Position numbers and translations under genes: made by a program. Below, one piece after another: positions 17,611 through 25,786 of a stretch of 64,000 bases of DNA. The DNA comes from Evtepia gabavorous (lineage in GTDB: Bacteria > Bacillota > Clostridia > Oscillospirales > Oscillospiraceae), in assembly GCF_003425665.1 (NCBI RefSeq), contig NZ_QQRQ01000001.1, positions 280,081-344,080 of the forward strand. Direction: 5' to 3'. Numbering within the stretch: position 1 is the stretch's first letter; every line of letters begins with the position of its first letter. The notes beneath the pieces were generated by a model. It ran no database searches and was not told where the DNA came from. It saw only the letters and a program-made list of their open reading frames with translations.

Positions 17611-19602
17611 TTATCGGACGATTTTATAGTATGTCCGGGCTGTCAGGTGATAAATGATGAAATATCCCATGCCGAATACGACAACGGTTCCCAGGCAGCA
17701 CAGCGCGAACAGAGAGACATTGGTAAGGTTCAGTGCAGACATGAGTTTGGTGATCATTTTGAACGCAGCCAGCAAATGGATCACCGCACCGAGAAGCGGG
17801 AGGAAAAAGACAGCACGGACTTGGCTTCGAATGGCGCTTCTGATTTGCTGCTGGCTCATGCCCACCTTCTCCATGATGGCAAAACGCGCTTTGTCCTCGT
17901 ACCCTTCCGAAATCTGCTTATAGTAAATAATCAAAACTGTGGCCATCAGGAACAGAGCGCCCAGGAACGAACCGAGGAAGAGGAGACCACCATACATGGA
18001 ATAAAATTCACTTTCCTGCGCCGGCCGGCAGCTTACCATGTAGTTCCCTTCCGTCTCAAAGGTCATCTGACGGATGGCTTTGTACAGCGCTTCCACGGAC
18101 TCCTTTTCCGCGCCATCAAAGTCCAGCGAGAACTCCCAATAGACATTGCTGGATAAGCTCTCATCCTGCAGTTGCAGCTGGAACACTTCTTCCAACGTGC
18201 TGGCATCTGGCACCACAAGAATCATTTCCCGGTCTGAGTAGGCACTGTGTTTCCCAGTGGGCGATTCTGGCAGCCATGCTGCAATGGAAAAGGACTTTCC
18301 GAAGAGAGTCACCTCATGCCATGTGCCGTCGTTTTCTGTGGTGTAAATCGCTGCTTCATTCTCCCCTAAGGAGAGAGGCGTTCCTGTGATTTGGGTGTAG
18401 CTGTCTGCGGTCATAACTTCGGTATACACCAGGTCCCCCAGGTGGTCATCCCGGGTTGTCGTTGAAAGGTTGGACCCCTCCGCAGTGGTATTCATCATAC
18501 GCAGGATATCTACTTCCTGCGTTTTTGTCGGCCGCAGACCATGCTGCTGGGCTAAGGTAAGGACGGTTTCTCTGCATTCTTCTTTTGATGGTCCTTCGGA
18601 CTCCACCCAGGACTGAGAGAGGGTAATATCATGGGGATACATTGCGTTGAGAACGTCTCCTACCCCAAGATACATACACACGCAGGTAGAGAGCATCACC
18701 AAGACCATGGTGGAAAGAATACAAATATTGGACAGACCCACGGCATTTTGCTTCATTCGATAGAGCATCCCCGAGACCCCAATAAAATGCTTGGCCTGAT
18801 AGTAGTAGTTTTTCCGCTTTTTCATGGCCTTTAAGAACGCGATGGAACCTGCGGTAAACAGACAGTAGGTCCCGACGATGACCAGGATAACGGCTAAGAA
18901 GAACAGCATCAGCGCATCCAGCGGGGACTCTGTGGTGATGGCGATGTAGTAGCCGGCCCCCAGGGTGATAAGGCCTACTATTGTCAGGAGAACTTTCGTT
19001 TTCGGTTCCTTTTCCCCCACGTTCCCTCCCCGCAGGAGCTCTACCGGCTTGGAAAGGCTGACGTGCAGAAGGTTGCGCATTAGGGCCACCAGATAGATCC
19101 CCGCAAACAGGGCGGCGGTAACAGCCACAGAGGTAAAGTTCACCGAAAAACCAAACTGCACGGTAAAGAACAAAATTTTGTAAAGCAGCAGGAGCAGCAG
19201 CTTGGACAGAAGAATCCCCAGCAGAATGCCGCCAACGATGGTGACCAGGCAGGTATACAGCGTCTCCCATAAGAGAACCACTGCAATATGCCGCTTCGAC
19301 ATGCCCAAAATGTTGTAAAGGCCGATTTCTTTATGCCGCCGTTTGATCAAAAAACTGTTGGTATACAGCAAAAATATGATGGAAAAAATCCCGACCACAA
19401 TAGTTCCCAAATACATAATGGCAGGGATTGTGTCTCCTCCAGGCATATTCCGAATTTCTTGGTGCCAAGCCAGAAAGGTAATATTATAGAACATAGCCAC
19501 AGTAATGATCCCTGTCAGCAAGTAGGGAAACACAAAGCGGCGGTTACGGACCAAATTTCCGGCGGCCATCTTGGGGAAAAAGAGTTTACCCACGGTCAGC
19601 AC
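17611..19602 (-). CDS. BceB-type ABC transporter permease
   Basis: A 663-residue permease of the peptide-resistance (Pep7E/BceB) class. It has ten predicted helices in FtsX-like groups and one large extracellular domain (about residues 325-530) between helices 7 and 8, the part that binds the antimicrobial target in BceB. The start is GTG at 19602, overlapping the ATPase gene by 17 bases; ATG at codon 12 is an alternative without a ribosome site. Such transporters free lipid II-cycle intermediates from bacitracin-like peptides and signal to their kinase. The partner ATPase, regulator and kinase are all present here. Confidence 0.93.
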   Translation of the reverse strand: MLTVGKLFFPKMAAGNLVRNRRFVFPYLLTGIITVAMFYNITFLAWHQEIRNMPGGDTIPAIMYLGTIVVGIFSIIFLLYTNSFLIKRRHKEIGLYNILGMSKRHIAVVLLWETLYTCLVTIVGGILLGILLSKLLLLLLYKILFFTVQFGFSVNFTSVAVTAALFAGIYLVALMRNLLHVSLSKPVELLRGGNVGEKEPKTKVLLTIVGLITLGAGYYIAITTESPLDALMLFFLAVILVIVGTYCLFTAGSIAFLKAMKKRKNYYYQAKHFIGVSGMLYRMKQNAVGLSNICILSTMVLVMLSTCVCMYLGVGDVLNAMYPHDITLSQSWVESEGPSKEECRETVLTLAQQHGLRPTKTQEVDILRMMNTTAEGSNLSTTTRDDHLGDLVYTEVMTADSYTQITGTPLSLGENEAAIYTTENDGTWHEVTLFGKSFSIAAWLPESPTGKHSAYSDREMILVVPDASTLEEVFQLQLQDESLSSNVYWEFSLDFDGAEKESVEALYKAIRQMTFETEGNYMVSCRPAQESEFYSMYGGLLFLGSFLGALFLMATVLIIYYKQISEGYEDKARFAIMEKVGMSQQQIRSAIRSQVRAVFFLPLLGAVIHLLAAFKMITKLMSALNLTNVSLFALCCLGTVVVFGMGYFIIYHLTARTYYKIVR

Positions 19603-20353
19603 CCCCCGTGGCCAGGGCGGTTAAGGTGTCCGCGATCTGTGTGAACATCGCCTCATTGGTGCGTCCACCCCGGTAGAGCTGATGGAACACCTCTCCATCC
19701 TTAATGAAAAGGACCCGGCTGGCGCGGCTGGCCGCTTTGGCGGAGTGGGTCACCATGAGGATGGTCTGCCCTTCCCGATTGATCTGCTCAAAAAGGTCCA
19801 AGAGCTGATCTGCGGACCGGGAGTCCAGCGCACCTGTGGGTTCATCTGCCAGAAGAAGCCGGGGATCTGTGATGCAGGCACGGGCCACAGCAACCCGCTG
19901 CTTTTGCCCGCCGGAGACCTCATAGGGATATTTCTCCAAAATGTCCTCGATGGAAAGCTTTTTTGCCAGAGGGGCCAGCCGGCGGGCCATTTCCTCATGG
20001 TGCATGCCAGACAGGACCAAGGGGAGGTAAATGTTGTCCCGCAGAGAAAAGGTGTCCAATAAGTTAAAATCCTGGAAAACGAACCCCAGATTTTTCCGGC
20101 GAAACTCTGCCAAGTCACGCTCCCGGATTTTTCCAATATCCTTTCCCTCCAGAAGAACCTGACCTCCAGTGGGCTGATCCAAAGAAGCCACAATGTTCAG
20201 CAGTGTGGTCTTTCCAGAGCCCGATTCTCCCATGATGGCTAAGTATTCCCCCTTCTCCACAGAAAAGGTCACATTGGTCAGGGCGGGGACCAGATGGCCG
20301 CCCAGTCGGGTAGTATAGGTTTTTTTCAATGCTTTTACTTCAAGTAGTGTCAT
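19586..20353 (-). CDS. BceA-type ABC transporter ATPase
   Basis: A 255-residue ATP-binding subunit of the MacB/LolD/BceA class. Walker [11 protein letters not shown]-loop FQDFNLLDT, signature [13 protein letters not shown] and Walker [13 protein letters not shown] are intact. It begins the five-gene module and overlaps the permease gene by 17 bases. A TATAAT -10 at 20388-20393 with a poor -35 (TGGCTG) and two direct repeats just upstream suggests activation by the module's own regulator. Confidence 0.95.
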   Translation of the reverse strand: MTLLEVKALKKTYTTRLGGHLVPALTNVTFSVEKGEYLAIMGESGSGKTTLLNIVASLDQPTGGQVLLEGKDIGKIRERDLAEFRRKNLGFVFQDFNLLDTFSLRDNIYLPLVLSGMHHEEMARRLAPLAKKLSIEDILEKYPYEVSGGQKQRVAVARACITDPRLLLADEPTGALDSRSADQLLDLFEQINREGQTILMVTHSAKAASRASRVLFIKDGEVFHQLYRGGRTNEAMFTQIADTLTALATGGADRG

Positions 20354-20387
20354 TGCGATCCCTCCGGATTTATATCAATTCGCCTAT

Positions 20388-20451
20388 ATTATACCCTTAA
20401 TACAATGAGACAGCCATAGTTTCTCCTTACATTTTAGGCTGAAACCTTACA
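20388..20451 (-). promoter_or_regulatory. promoter of the bce-like module with direct repeats
   Basis: The minus strand has TATAAT (20388-20393) and a weak -35 TGGCTG (20411-20416). Just upstream are two exact TGTAAGG copies (20425-20431 and 20445-20451) 20 bp apart, about two helical turns, as expected for an OmpR-type dimer site. Confidence 0.55.
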
Positions 20452-20613
20452 ATTTTGAAAGGTACACGCCGCATTCTGTTGGGAAGGGAAAAACTCGGCA
20501 TCGCCATAATAAATAAGTCTTTTTTCCTTGTCAATTGATTTATAGAAACCTTAATTATCTTTTTATTTTTTGTTCAGAAAGAATATTTTTTCATAAGAAT
20601 GAGGCAAGGGAGG
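20452..20613. other. A/T-rich intergenic stretch without a gene
   Basis: About 160 bases between the bce promoter and the apbE terminator. It is clearly more A/T-rich than its neighbours. No ORF, RNA or repeat was recognised. Confidence 0.5.
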
Positions 20614-20653
20614 AAAAGGACCACGGAAGAACTTTTTCTTCCGTGGTCCTTTT
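20614..20653 (-). terminator. rho-independent terminator of apbE
   Basis: Arms 20614-20631 and 20636-20653 pair perfectly over 18 bp and the minus strand ends in TTTT, eight bases past the apbE stop. Confidence 0.9.
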
Positions 20654-20661
20654 CAAGTCTT

Positions 20662-21666
20662 TTATTGCTGTACCTGATAATTTGAATAGCCGGAAGACGG
20701 AATGAGTTCTCCTTCCGTCGTAATGAAAAGTGCTTCCACATCGTCCAACTGCTCTACCAACGCCATTCCTTTCTCTATGCCCAATAGGAAGCACGTTGTG
20801 GACAAAGCATCGCCCTGGGCTGAGGTATCTGACAGAATGGTGACAGAGGCCAGGCCGGTATCTGCCGGGAATCCGGTGTAAGGGTCCAAGATATGGTGAT
20901 ATTTTTTCCCTTGGTAGGTGAAATATCGTTCATCGATCCCTGAGGTAACGATGCTCTTTCCTGTCGCAGACACCACATCCGCCAAAACACCTTCCTCCTC
21001 ATTGGGGTCCTGAATTCCTATTGTGAATGCTGTCCCTTCCTGCTTGTCTCCAATGAGCAGAATGTTTCGTCCCAAGTTCAAAACCGCATGTTCTACCCCC
21101 TGTGCAACCAAGAGCTCCTTCACTTGGTCTGCAATATAACCCTTGGCGATGGCCCCTAAGTTGGCCACCATCCCCTTCCGGGCCAAAAAGGCATGTCCCT
21201 CCTTCACCAGCAGATCATCGCTGTCAATCAGCGGCAGGACCTGTTCCAACTCCGCCTGGGAGGGATAGTGCCCCTGTTCGTTGTGAATGTTCCAAAGGGA
21301 AACCAGTGGCCCTGTGGTCACATCAAAGTATCCCTCTGAAAGGGCTGCGTATTCTTTTGACAGGCGGAGGACCTCTTCTGTTTCGGGGGAAATCTCCACC
21401 CATTCTTCCCCAGCTGCCTTGGCCAGGCGGTCCAGATCACTGCCGGTCTGTTCCACACTGAGCAGAGACTCCAGGCGGCGAATTTCATCAAAAGCCAAAT
21501 CAATGGTGCTGGCATCGGTCCAGTCATAGAGTGTGATCTCAATGTAGGTATCCAGCATAAAATTGCTTTTTGACACATGCGGGGGTTCCTCCGGCTGGCC
21601 TGCTGTACAACCTGCCATGGACAAAATCATCAAAAAAGCCAAGAAAAAAGAAAGCTTTTTCTTCAT
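20662..21666 (-). CDS. apbE: FAD:protein FMN transferase ApbE, lipoprotein
   Basis: ApbE attaches FMN covalently to threonine in target flavoproteins such as RnfD/RnfG or NqrB/C-type subunits. The 334-residue chain starts MKKKLSFFLAFLMILSMAGC, a lipoprotein signal with lipobox Cys 20. Family motifs include NLGAIAKGYIADQV, VLNLGRNILLIG, and the late metal/catalytic DPYTGFPADTGLASVTILSD followed by ALSTTCFLLG. ATG 21666 follows GGAGATTCCCA; the longer frame to 22014 runs over a divergent promoter and gene and is rejected. No flavoprotein target is in the window. Confidence 0.93.
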   Translation of the reverse strand: MKKKLSFFLAFLMILSMAGCTAGQPEEPPHVSKSNFMLDTYIEITLYDWTDASTIDLAFDEIRRLESLLSVEQTGSDLDRLAKAAGEEWVEISPETEEVLRLSKEYAALSEGYFDVTTGPLVSLWNIHNEQGHYPSQAELEQVLPLIDSDDLLVKEGHAFLARKGMVANLGAIAKGYIADQVKELLVAQGVEHAVLNLGRNILLIGDKQEGTAFTIGIQDPNEEEGVLADVVSATGKSIVTSGIDERYFTYQGKKYHHILDPYTGFPADTGLASVTILSDTSAQGDALSTTCFLLGIEKGMALVEQLDDVEALFITTEGELIPSSGYSNYQVQQ

Positions 21667-21697
21667 TGGGAATCTCCATTTCCAGTTTATTGGGTCT

Positions 21698-21726
21698 ATT
21701 ATAGCGGATCTTGTTCCATGACGCAA
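21698..21726 (-). promoter_or_regulatory. apbE promoter
   Basis: The minus strand has TTGCGT (21721-21726), a 17-base spacer and TATAAT (21698-21703), about 30 bases before the start codon. Confidence 0.65.
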
Positions 21727-21793
21727 GGGGGGGGACAGGCAAGAATTGGCGTCCAAATGCATACCCTTTAGAACCACGCGCAGGAGGTGTCCT

Positions 21794-22942
21794 ATGAGAA
21801 AGCATGGACGAGCAATGATAGAAGGCGCGGGCCTGCTCCTTGTGGGCCTGCTCCTCTTTCTCTTTCCAGAGGAGAGCGTCGCAGCGGCGCGGGAGGGGAT
21901 TTCCCTCTGTGTGGATGTGCTGATCCCGTCTCTGTTTCCTTTTTTTGTGCTCTCCTCTCTTTTGATCTCCACCGGCCTGGCTGGGCTCTGTGCTCGTCCG
22001 CTGGAATCCTTCATGCGGCCTTTGTTTGGTGTCGGGGGTGCCGGTGCAGCCGCACTCAGCCTTGGCTTGATTGGTGGCTATCCCGTGGGAGCCAGAACCG
22101 TTGCACAGCTGGTACAGCGGCGGGAGTGTTCCCAGACGGAGGCCCGGCGGCTCTCCCTTTTTTGCAATAACTGCGGCCCTGCTTTTTTTATTGGTGCCGC
22201 TGGAGTGGGCGTTTTTGGGGCGAAGGAGGCGGGATTTCTCCTGTTGGGCGCAAATTTGACAGCGGCCGTATTGCTGGGTATCCTGTTCCATGTTTTCGGC
22301 AAGGAGACTGCCCAAGAGGAAACGAGGAAAAGGGAGCGGCCCGCCCACTCTCCTCTGACAACAGAATTTCCCCAGTGTGTCCGCAATGCTTTTTCCTCTA
22401 CCCTGGGGGTCTGTGCCTATGTGATTCTCTTTTCGGTTCTGACCAGATTGGCAGATTGTTCCGGCCTGTTGCCCTTTCTGGTCAACGTACTTTCCAGTTT
22501 GCTTCCTGGAGAAAACGCCCCTGTTTTGTGCCGGAGTTTTTGTGTTGGCCTTATGGAGCTTTCCACAGGTACCGCGGCCATAAGGGATGGGGTATCTTCC
22601 CCTTTGTCGCTGCCTCTGGCGGCGTTTATCTTGGGATGGGGTGGTCTGTCAGTACACTGCCAGTCTCTGCCCTTTTGGCGGGAGGCCGGGGTACCATCCG
22701 GGCCCTATCTCCGCGCTAAATTTCTGCATGGCCTCCTTTCCGCTGGTATAACGGCTCTGGCGACGCTGCTTTTTCCCCTCTCGCTGCCTGCCATGGCCCC
22801 CGTCACGCCTTTGGCGGCCCCCAGCCTGCTTGGACAGGAAGTTCTGGCCCTTTGGGGAATGGCTGGTATCTATTTTTTCTTCTTCGACCAGAAAAGAGTG
22901 GAAAAGTCAAAAAGCACCCGCTATAATAAACGCATACCGTAA
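21794..22942 (+). CDS. YlbJ/SpoVV-like nucleoside-recognition membrane protein
   Basis: A 382-residue polytopic protein resembling sporulation integral membrane protein YlbJ (SpoVV), which in Bacillus helps dipicolinic acid cross the outer forespore membrane. Characteristic parts are VLIPSLFPFFVLSSLLISTG, SLGLIGGYPVGARTVAQLV and LFCNNCGPAFFIGAAGVG, together with a second Gate-like half (FVNAFSSTLG-type region near 210, LMELSTGTAAI near 270). ATG 21794 follows AGGAGGTGTCCT. With cwlD and cotJ it supports a sporulating lineage. The transported molecule is inferred from the family only. Confidence 0.8.
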   Translation: MRKHGRAMIEGAGLLLVGLLLFLFPEESVAAAREGISLCVDVLIPSLFPFFVLSSLLISTGLAGLCARPLESFMRPLFGVGGAGAAALSLGLIGGYPVGARTVAQLVQRRECSQTEARRLSLFCNNCGPAFFIGAAGVGVFGAKEAGFLLLGANLTAAVLLGILFHVFGKETAQEETRKRERPAHSPLTTEFPQCVRNAFSSTLGVCAYVILFSVLTRLADCSGLLPFLVNVLSSLLPGENAPVLCRSFCVGLMELSTGTAAIRDGVSSPLSLPLAAFILGWGGLSVHCQSLPFWREAGVPSGPYLRAKFLHGLLSAGITALATLLFPLSLPAMAPVTPLAAPSLLGQEVLALWGMAGIYFFFFDQKRVEKSKSTRYNKRIP

Positions 22943-22964
22943 AAAACAGGGAGGGAAATCCCCG

Positions 22965-23174
22965 ATGTTGTTTGTAAAAAAAATCGAGCCCAGTTGTTCC
23001 TACTGCCAACGGGGAAAAGCCGTTACACCTGATACCGTCCTCTGCAAGAAAAAGGGCGTGATCCCTCTGGCAGGAGCCTGTTCTGCGTTTCGATATGACC
23101 CGCTGAAACGGGTGCCGCCCCGGCCGGTCACACCGGATTTTTGCCATCTGGATGGGAAGGACTTTACCTTATAA
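22965..23174 (+). CDS. small conserved-looking Cys protein
   Basis: A 69-residue protein, MLFVKKIEPSCSYCQRGKAV followed by LCKKKGVI, ACSAFRYDPLKRVPP and DFCHLDGKDFTL. Cysteines at 11, 14, 27 and 39 could form a zinc or iron-sulfur knuckle. It has a good GGGAGGGAAATCCCCG ribosome site and starts 22 bases after the YlbJ-like gene, so it is probably co-transcribed. The basic FRYDPLKRxP stretch suggests nucleic-acid contact but this is a guess. No named family was recognised. Confidence 0.7.
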   Translation: MLFVKKIEPSCSYCQRGKAVTPDTVLCKKKGVIPLAGACSAFRYDPLKRVPPRPVTPDFCHLDGKDFTL

Positions 23175-23233
23175 GAGGGCGACGACCTTTTGCTATGAAA
23201 CAAACCATGACAGCTTGCTGCCAGTACTGTAAT

Positions 23234-23278
23234 GCATAAAAATAAGGCATGGCCTATTGGCATGCCTTATTTTTATGC
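23234..23278. terminator. two-way terminator, 18-bp perfect stem
   Basis: Arms 23234-23251 and 23261-23278 pair perfectly and include A and T tracts, so it serves the converging genes on both sides. Confidence 0.85.
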
Positions 23279-23295
23279 GAAAAACAGGAAGCACT

Positions 23296-23787
23296 TTATG
23301 CCGGTGGGTTGCAAACGGAACAAGCCGTATAGCCTTGCCCCTTGGCCTGCGAAAGCGTCCGCGCGTGGCAGCTCTCCCGGAGATACCGGCAGCCATATCG
23401 ATGGTATTTGGACCCAGTATCTGTCACATATACTGTGGCGGTCTGCGTCCCCTGACTGGTGGTTGTGCTGTTCCCGCTGGAAGATGCTGCTGTGCTGGTT
23501 TTGGATTGGGGCTTGCTTTCCTCCTTTGCTTTGTCCGCTTTGGCTTTTTGTGCGGCCTCCTTTAGCCCGTCCTCCCGACCTTTTTGATAGCCTGCTTGGT
23601 AGCCTTCTTCGTGCCCAGCGTCATATTGTGCGGAAAGTGCCGAGGCAGAATCCCTTTCCGCGCTTTCTTTCCCCTGCTGGTACCCTTCCTCCCGAATGGT
23701 CGCCAGTTCCTCTTCGTTTACAATTTGGCAGGCGGACAGGCTGAAGATCAGAACAAGAGTGGCGAGAAAGATTGAGACAATACGCAT
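23296..23787 (-). CDS. lipoprotein with coiled-coil and C-terminal Cys-rich motif
   Basis: A 163-residue predicted lipoprotein: signal MRIVSIFLATLVLIFSLSAC with lipobox Cys 20. Next is a charged segment with repeating EGYQxGxE-type units (EEGYQQGKESAE, EEGYQAGYQKGREDGLKEAA), a Ser/Thr-rich linker, and a C-terminal module VYVTDTGSKYHRYGCRYL with ESC and CSVCNPP. That end resembles the Ada-type metal-binding fold found at the tail of many Firmicutes surface or nuclease proteins. The ribosome site AAAGGAGGTGATTCT is strong. Function unknown; it probably sits on the outer face of the membrane. Confidence 0.75.
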   Translation of the reverse strand: MRIVSIFLATLVLIFSLSACQIVNEEELATIREEGYQQGKESAERDSASALSAQYDAGHEEGYQAGYQKGREDGLKEAAQKAKADKAKEESKPQSKTSTAASSSGNSTTTSQGTQTATVYVTDTGSKYHRYGCRYLRESCHARTLSQAKGQGYTACSVCNPPA

Positions 23788-23891
23788 AGAATCACCTCCT
23801 TTTTAGTTATGTTAGCATATATTTGTCGAAAGATAAATATAAAAACAAAAAGAGGTTTTAATATGCGACATATTATATTAACTAATAAGTT

Positions 23892-23927
23892 GAAAGGGCC
23901 CTTGGGAAGACTCCCAAGGGCCCTTTC
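23892..23927 (-). terminator. terminator hairpin after mazF
   Basis: Arms 23892-23907 and 23912-23927 pair perfectly over 16 bp (GAAAGGGCCC core) between mazF and the lipoprotein gene. The T-run is short on the minus strand. Confidence 0.7.
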
Positions 23928-24060
23928 CTATCATCCCCTAAATATCCTGACACGAAGACATTCAAGGGATGATACAGTAAGTACAAGTTTTTTGTACAAA
24001 CGGTCTTGCGTGACGGGCGTTCCCGGCAAACATTGTGCCGGGATGCCCGTAACCACTTGT

Positions 24061-24426
24061 TTAGACGAGAGTATCTGGATGCAGTCCAAAGCTCACAGCG
24101 ATGGCAGCGTCTACCCGGTGCATCATGGGGCCGTCTACCCGGCCCATGTGTTCCCGCAGGCGTTTTTTGTCCAGGGTCCGAATCTGTTCCAACAGGATCA
24201 CGGAGTCCTTCGGCAAACCGAACTGCCGGGCCGCCAATTCAATGTGCGTGGGCAGCTTTGCCTTCCCGGTTTGGGAGGTGATGGCTGCCGCGATGACAGT
24301 CGGGCTGTGGCGGTTGCCGGTGTCATTCTGCACGATGAGCACCGGACGAACGCCCCCTTGTTCACTGCCCACCACTGGGCTCAGGTCAGCATAAAAGATA
24401 TCTCCACGCTTTACGCTATTATCCAC
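24061..24426 (-). CDS. MazF/NdoA-type endoribonuclease toxin
   Basis: A 121-residue MazF/PemK-family mRNA interferase. The fold-defining [33 protein letters not shown], and late [12 protein letters not shown] segments match Bacillus NdoA (EndoA), which cuts at UACAU. The start is GTG at 24426 with GGAG 11 bases upstream. It follows alr, as ndoA does in Bacillus, but the antitoxin gene ndoAI that should lie between them is absent. A 32-bp inverted repeat occupies the gap. It could be controlled by a distant antitoxin, or have been tamed in other ways. Confidence 0.9.
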   Translation of the reverse strand: MDNSVKRGDIFYADLSPVVGSEQGGVRPVLIVQNDTGNRHSPTVIAAAITSQTGKAKLPTHIELAARQFGLPKDSVILLEQIRTLDKKRLREHMGRVDGPMMHRVDAAIAVSFGLHPDTLV

Positions 24427-24458
24427 AAAAGCTCACACTCCGCCGGAAGTAGAATCCT

Positions 24459-24490
24459 GCGTTACATGGATATCTTATCCTATGTAACGC
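24459..24490. repeat. 32-bp inverted repeat upstream of mazF
   Basis: GCGTTACAT plus GGATA (24459-24472) pairs with TATCC plus ATGTAACGC (24476-24490) with one bulged base. It lies 33 bases before the mazF start and could be an operator or an mRNA hairpin. Confidence 0.6.
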
Positions 24491-24640
24491 GGTTACTATG
24501 ATTCTCCCACGGACAGGCGGCCTTTATACCCCAAGGGGGAAAAAAGTCACCGCCTCTGGCCAGAACGGAGTAGATCCATGCTCCGTCTCCTTCCCTTGCT
24601 CTATCCTATGCAGACGGTTCTTTTTCGGGAACCGTGTCGG

Positions 24641-25777
24641 TTACAGATAGATGCGGGGAATTCGTTTGGTAAGAACGCAAAGCAGCTCATAAGAAATGGT
24701 GTTCATGATTTCGGCGCCGGCCTCCACAGGTTGGCTTCCTGTCTGATCACTGCCGTAGAGGATGGCCACGTCTCCTTCTTTGACATCGGGCAGGTCCGTA
24801 ACATCCACCATACACATATCCATGCAGATTCTGCCCGTCACAGGGACGTTTTTTCCATGGAGAAGTACAGTAATCCGGTTGGAAAAGCCCCGGCAATATC
24901 CATCCCCATAGCCGATGGGAATCACTGCCAAGCGGGAGTCCCGCTGGAGTGTGTGGGTGCGCCCATAGCTCACCGGGGTTCCGGCAGGGACTGTCCGAAC
25001 GGTGGCGACACGGCTTTTCAGTTCCAGTACGGGGACCAGGTCGCAAAGACCGGGGTCCATTGTACGGTCTGGAAAATGGCCATAGAGGACAATGCCCGGG
25101 CGGACCATATCCAGATATGTGGCCGGATACAGGAGCGTAGCCGCGCTGTTGGCACAGTGACGGATGGCAAATTCATAGCCCAGTTCCTTCACCTTTTGTA
25201 TGATATCCAGGAACCGGTTAAACTGCATCATGGTGTATTCCTCACTGCCGTCGGAATCGGAGAAATGGGTAAAGATTCCCTCGGCATGAAGACCAGGAAG
25301 TCTGACCGCTTCCGTAATCTCCTGGGCAGACTGTGTCATGTGGGCCTCGTCACACAAAAAGCCCAACCGGGTCATGCCGGTGTCACATTGGATATGGACT
25401 GTAATGGTTCCTCCCGCGCTCTGGGCTTCGGCAGAAAGGGCTTTGGCATAGGACAGGTCGTAGCAGGCCTGGGTGATGTTATACTGCATGAGTTCTTTCC
25501 CATAGAAGGAAGGGGTACATCCCAGGATCAGGATCGGCGCTTGGATTCCCGCCTCCCGAAGTTCAATCGCCTCGTCCAAGCAGGCGACCCCCAAATAGTC
25601 CGCCCCCAACTCTTCCAGCTTCTTTGCCACAGGGACAGCGCCATGGCCATAGGCATCTGCCTTAACCAGCCCCATAAACTTGGTTCCATAAGGAGTCAAC
25701 TGACGCAGCGCGTGGTAGTTGTGGGCCAATTTTTCCATGGATACCTCAGCCCAAGTCCGTTTCTTTTGTGATTCCAT
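24641..25777 (-). CDS. alr: alanine racemase
   Basis: Alanine racemase supplies D-alanine for peptidoglycan. The 378-residue chain has the PLP lysine in FMGLVKADAYGHGA near residue 40 and the catalytic tyrosine in GTPVSYGRTHTL near 270. The ending VLTKRIPRIYL is typical. It follows a lipoprotein gene by nine bases and precedes mazF, so the order nnrD-lipoprotein-alr-mazF recalls the Bacillus ydcC-alr-ndoAI-ndoA region. Confidence 0.97.
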   Translation of the reverse strand: MESQKKRTWAEVSMEKLAHNYHALRQLTPYGTKFMGLVKADAYGHGAVPVAKKLEELGADYLGVACLDEAIELREAGIQAPILILGCTPSFYGKELMQYNITQACYDLSYAKALSAEAQSAGGTITVHIQCDTGMTRLGFLCDEAHMTQSAQEITEAVRLPGLHAEGIFTHFSDSDGSEEYTMMQFNRFLDIIQKVKELGYEFAIRHCANSAATLLYPATYLDMVRPGIVLYGHFPDRTMDPGLCDLVPVLELKSRVATVRTVPAGTPVSYGRTHTLQRDSRLAVIPIGYGDGYCRGFSNRITVLLHGKNVPVTGRICMDMCMVDVTDLPDVKEGDVAILYGSDQTGSQPVEAGAEIMNTISYELLCVLTKRIPRIYL

Positions 25778-25786
25778 TGTACCACA

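Noticed and set aside
16846..18156. 436-codon plus-strand frame over the TraX and permease genes
   Set aside because: Low-complexity, charged sequence without a start site; antisense to two clear membrane proteins.
24427..24640. Hidden MazE/NdoAI antitoxin between alr and mazF
   Set aside because: Minus-strand frames in the gap are at most about ten codons, too short for an antitoxin.
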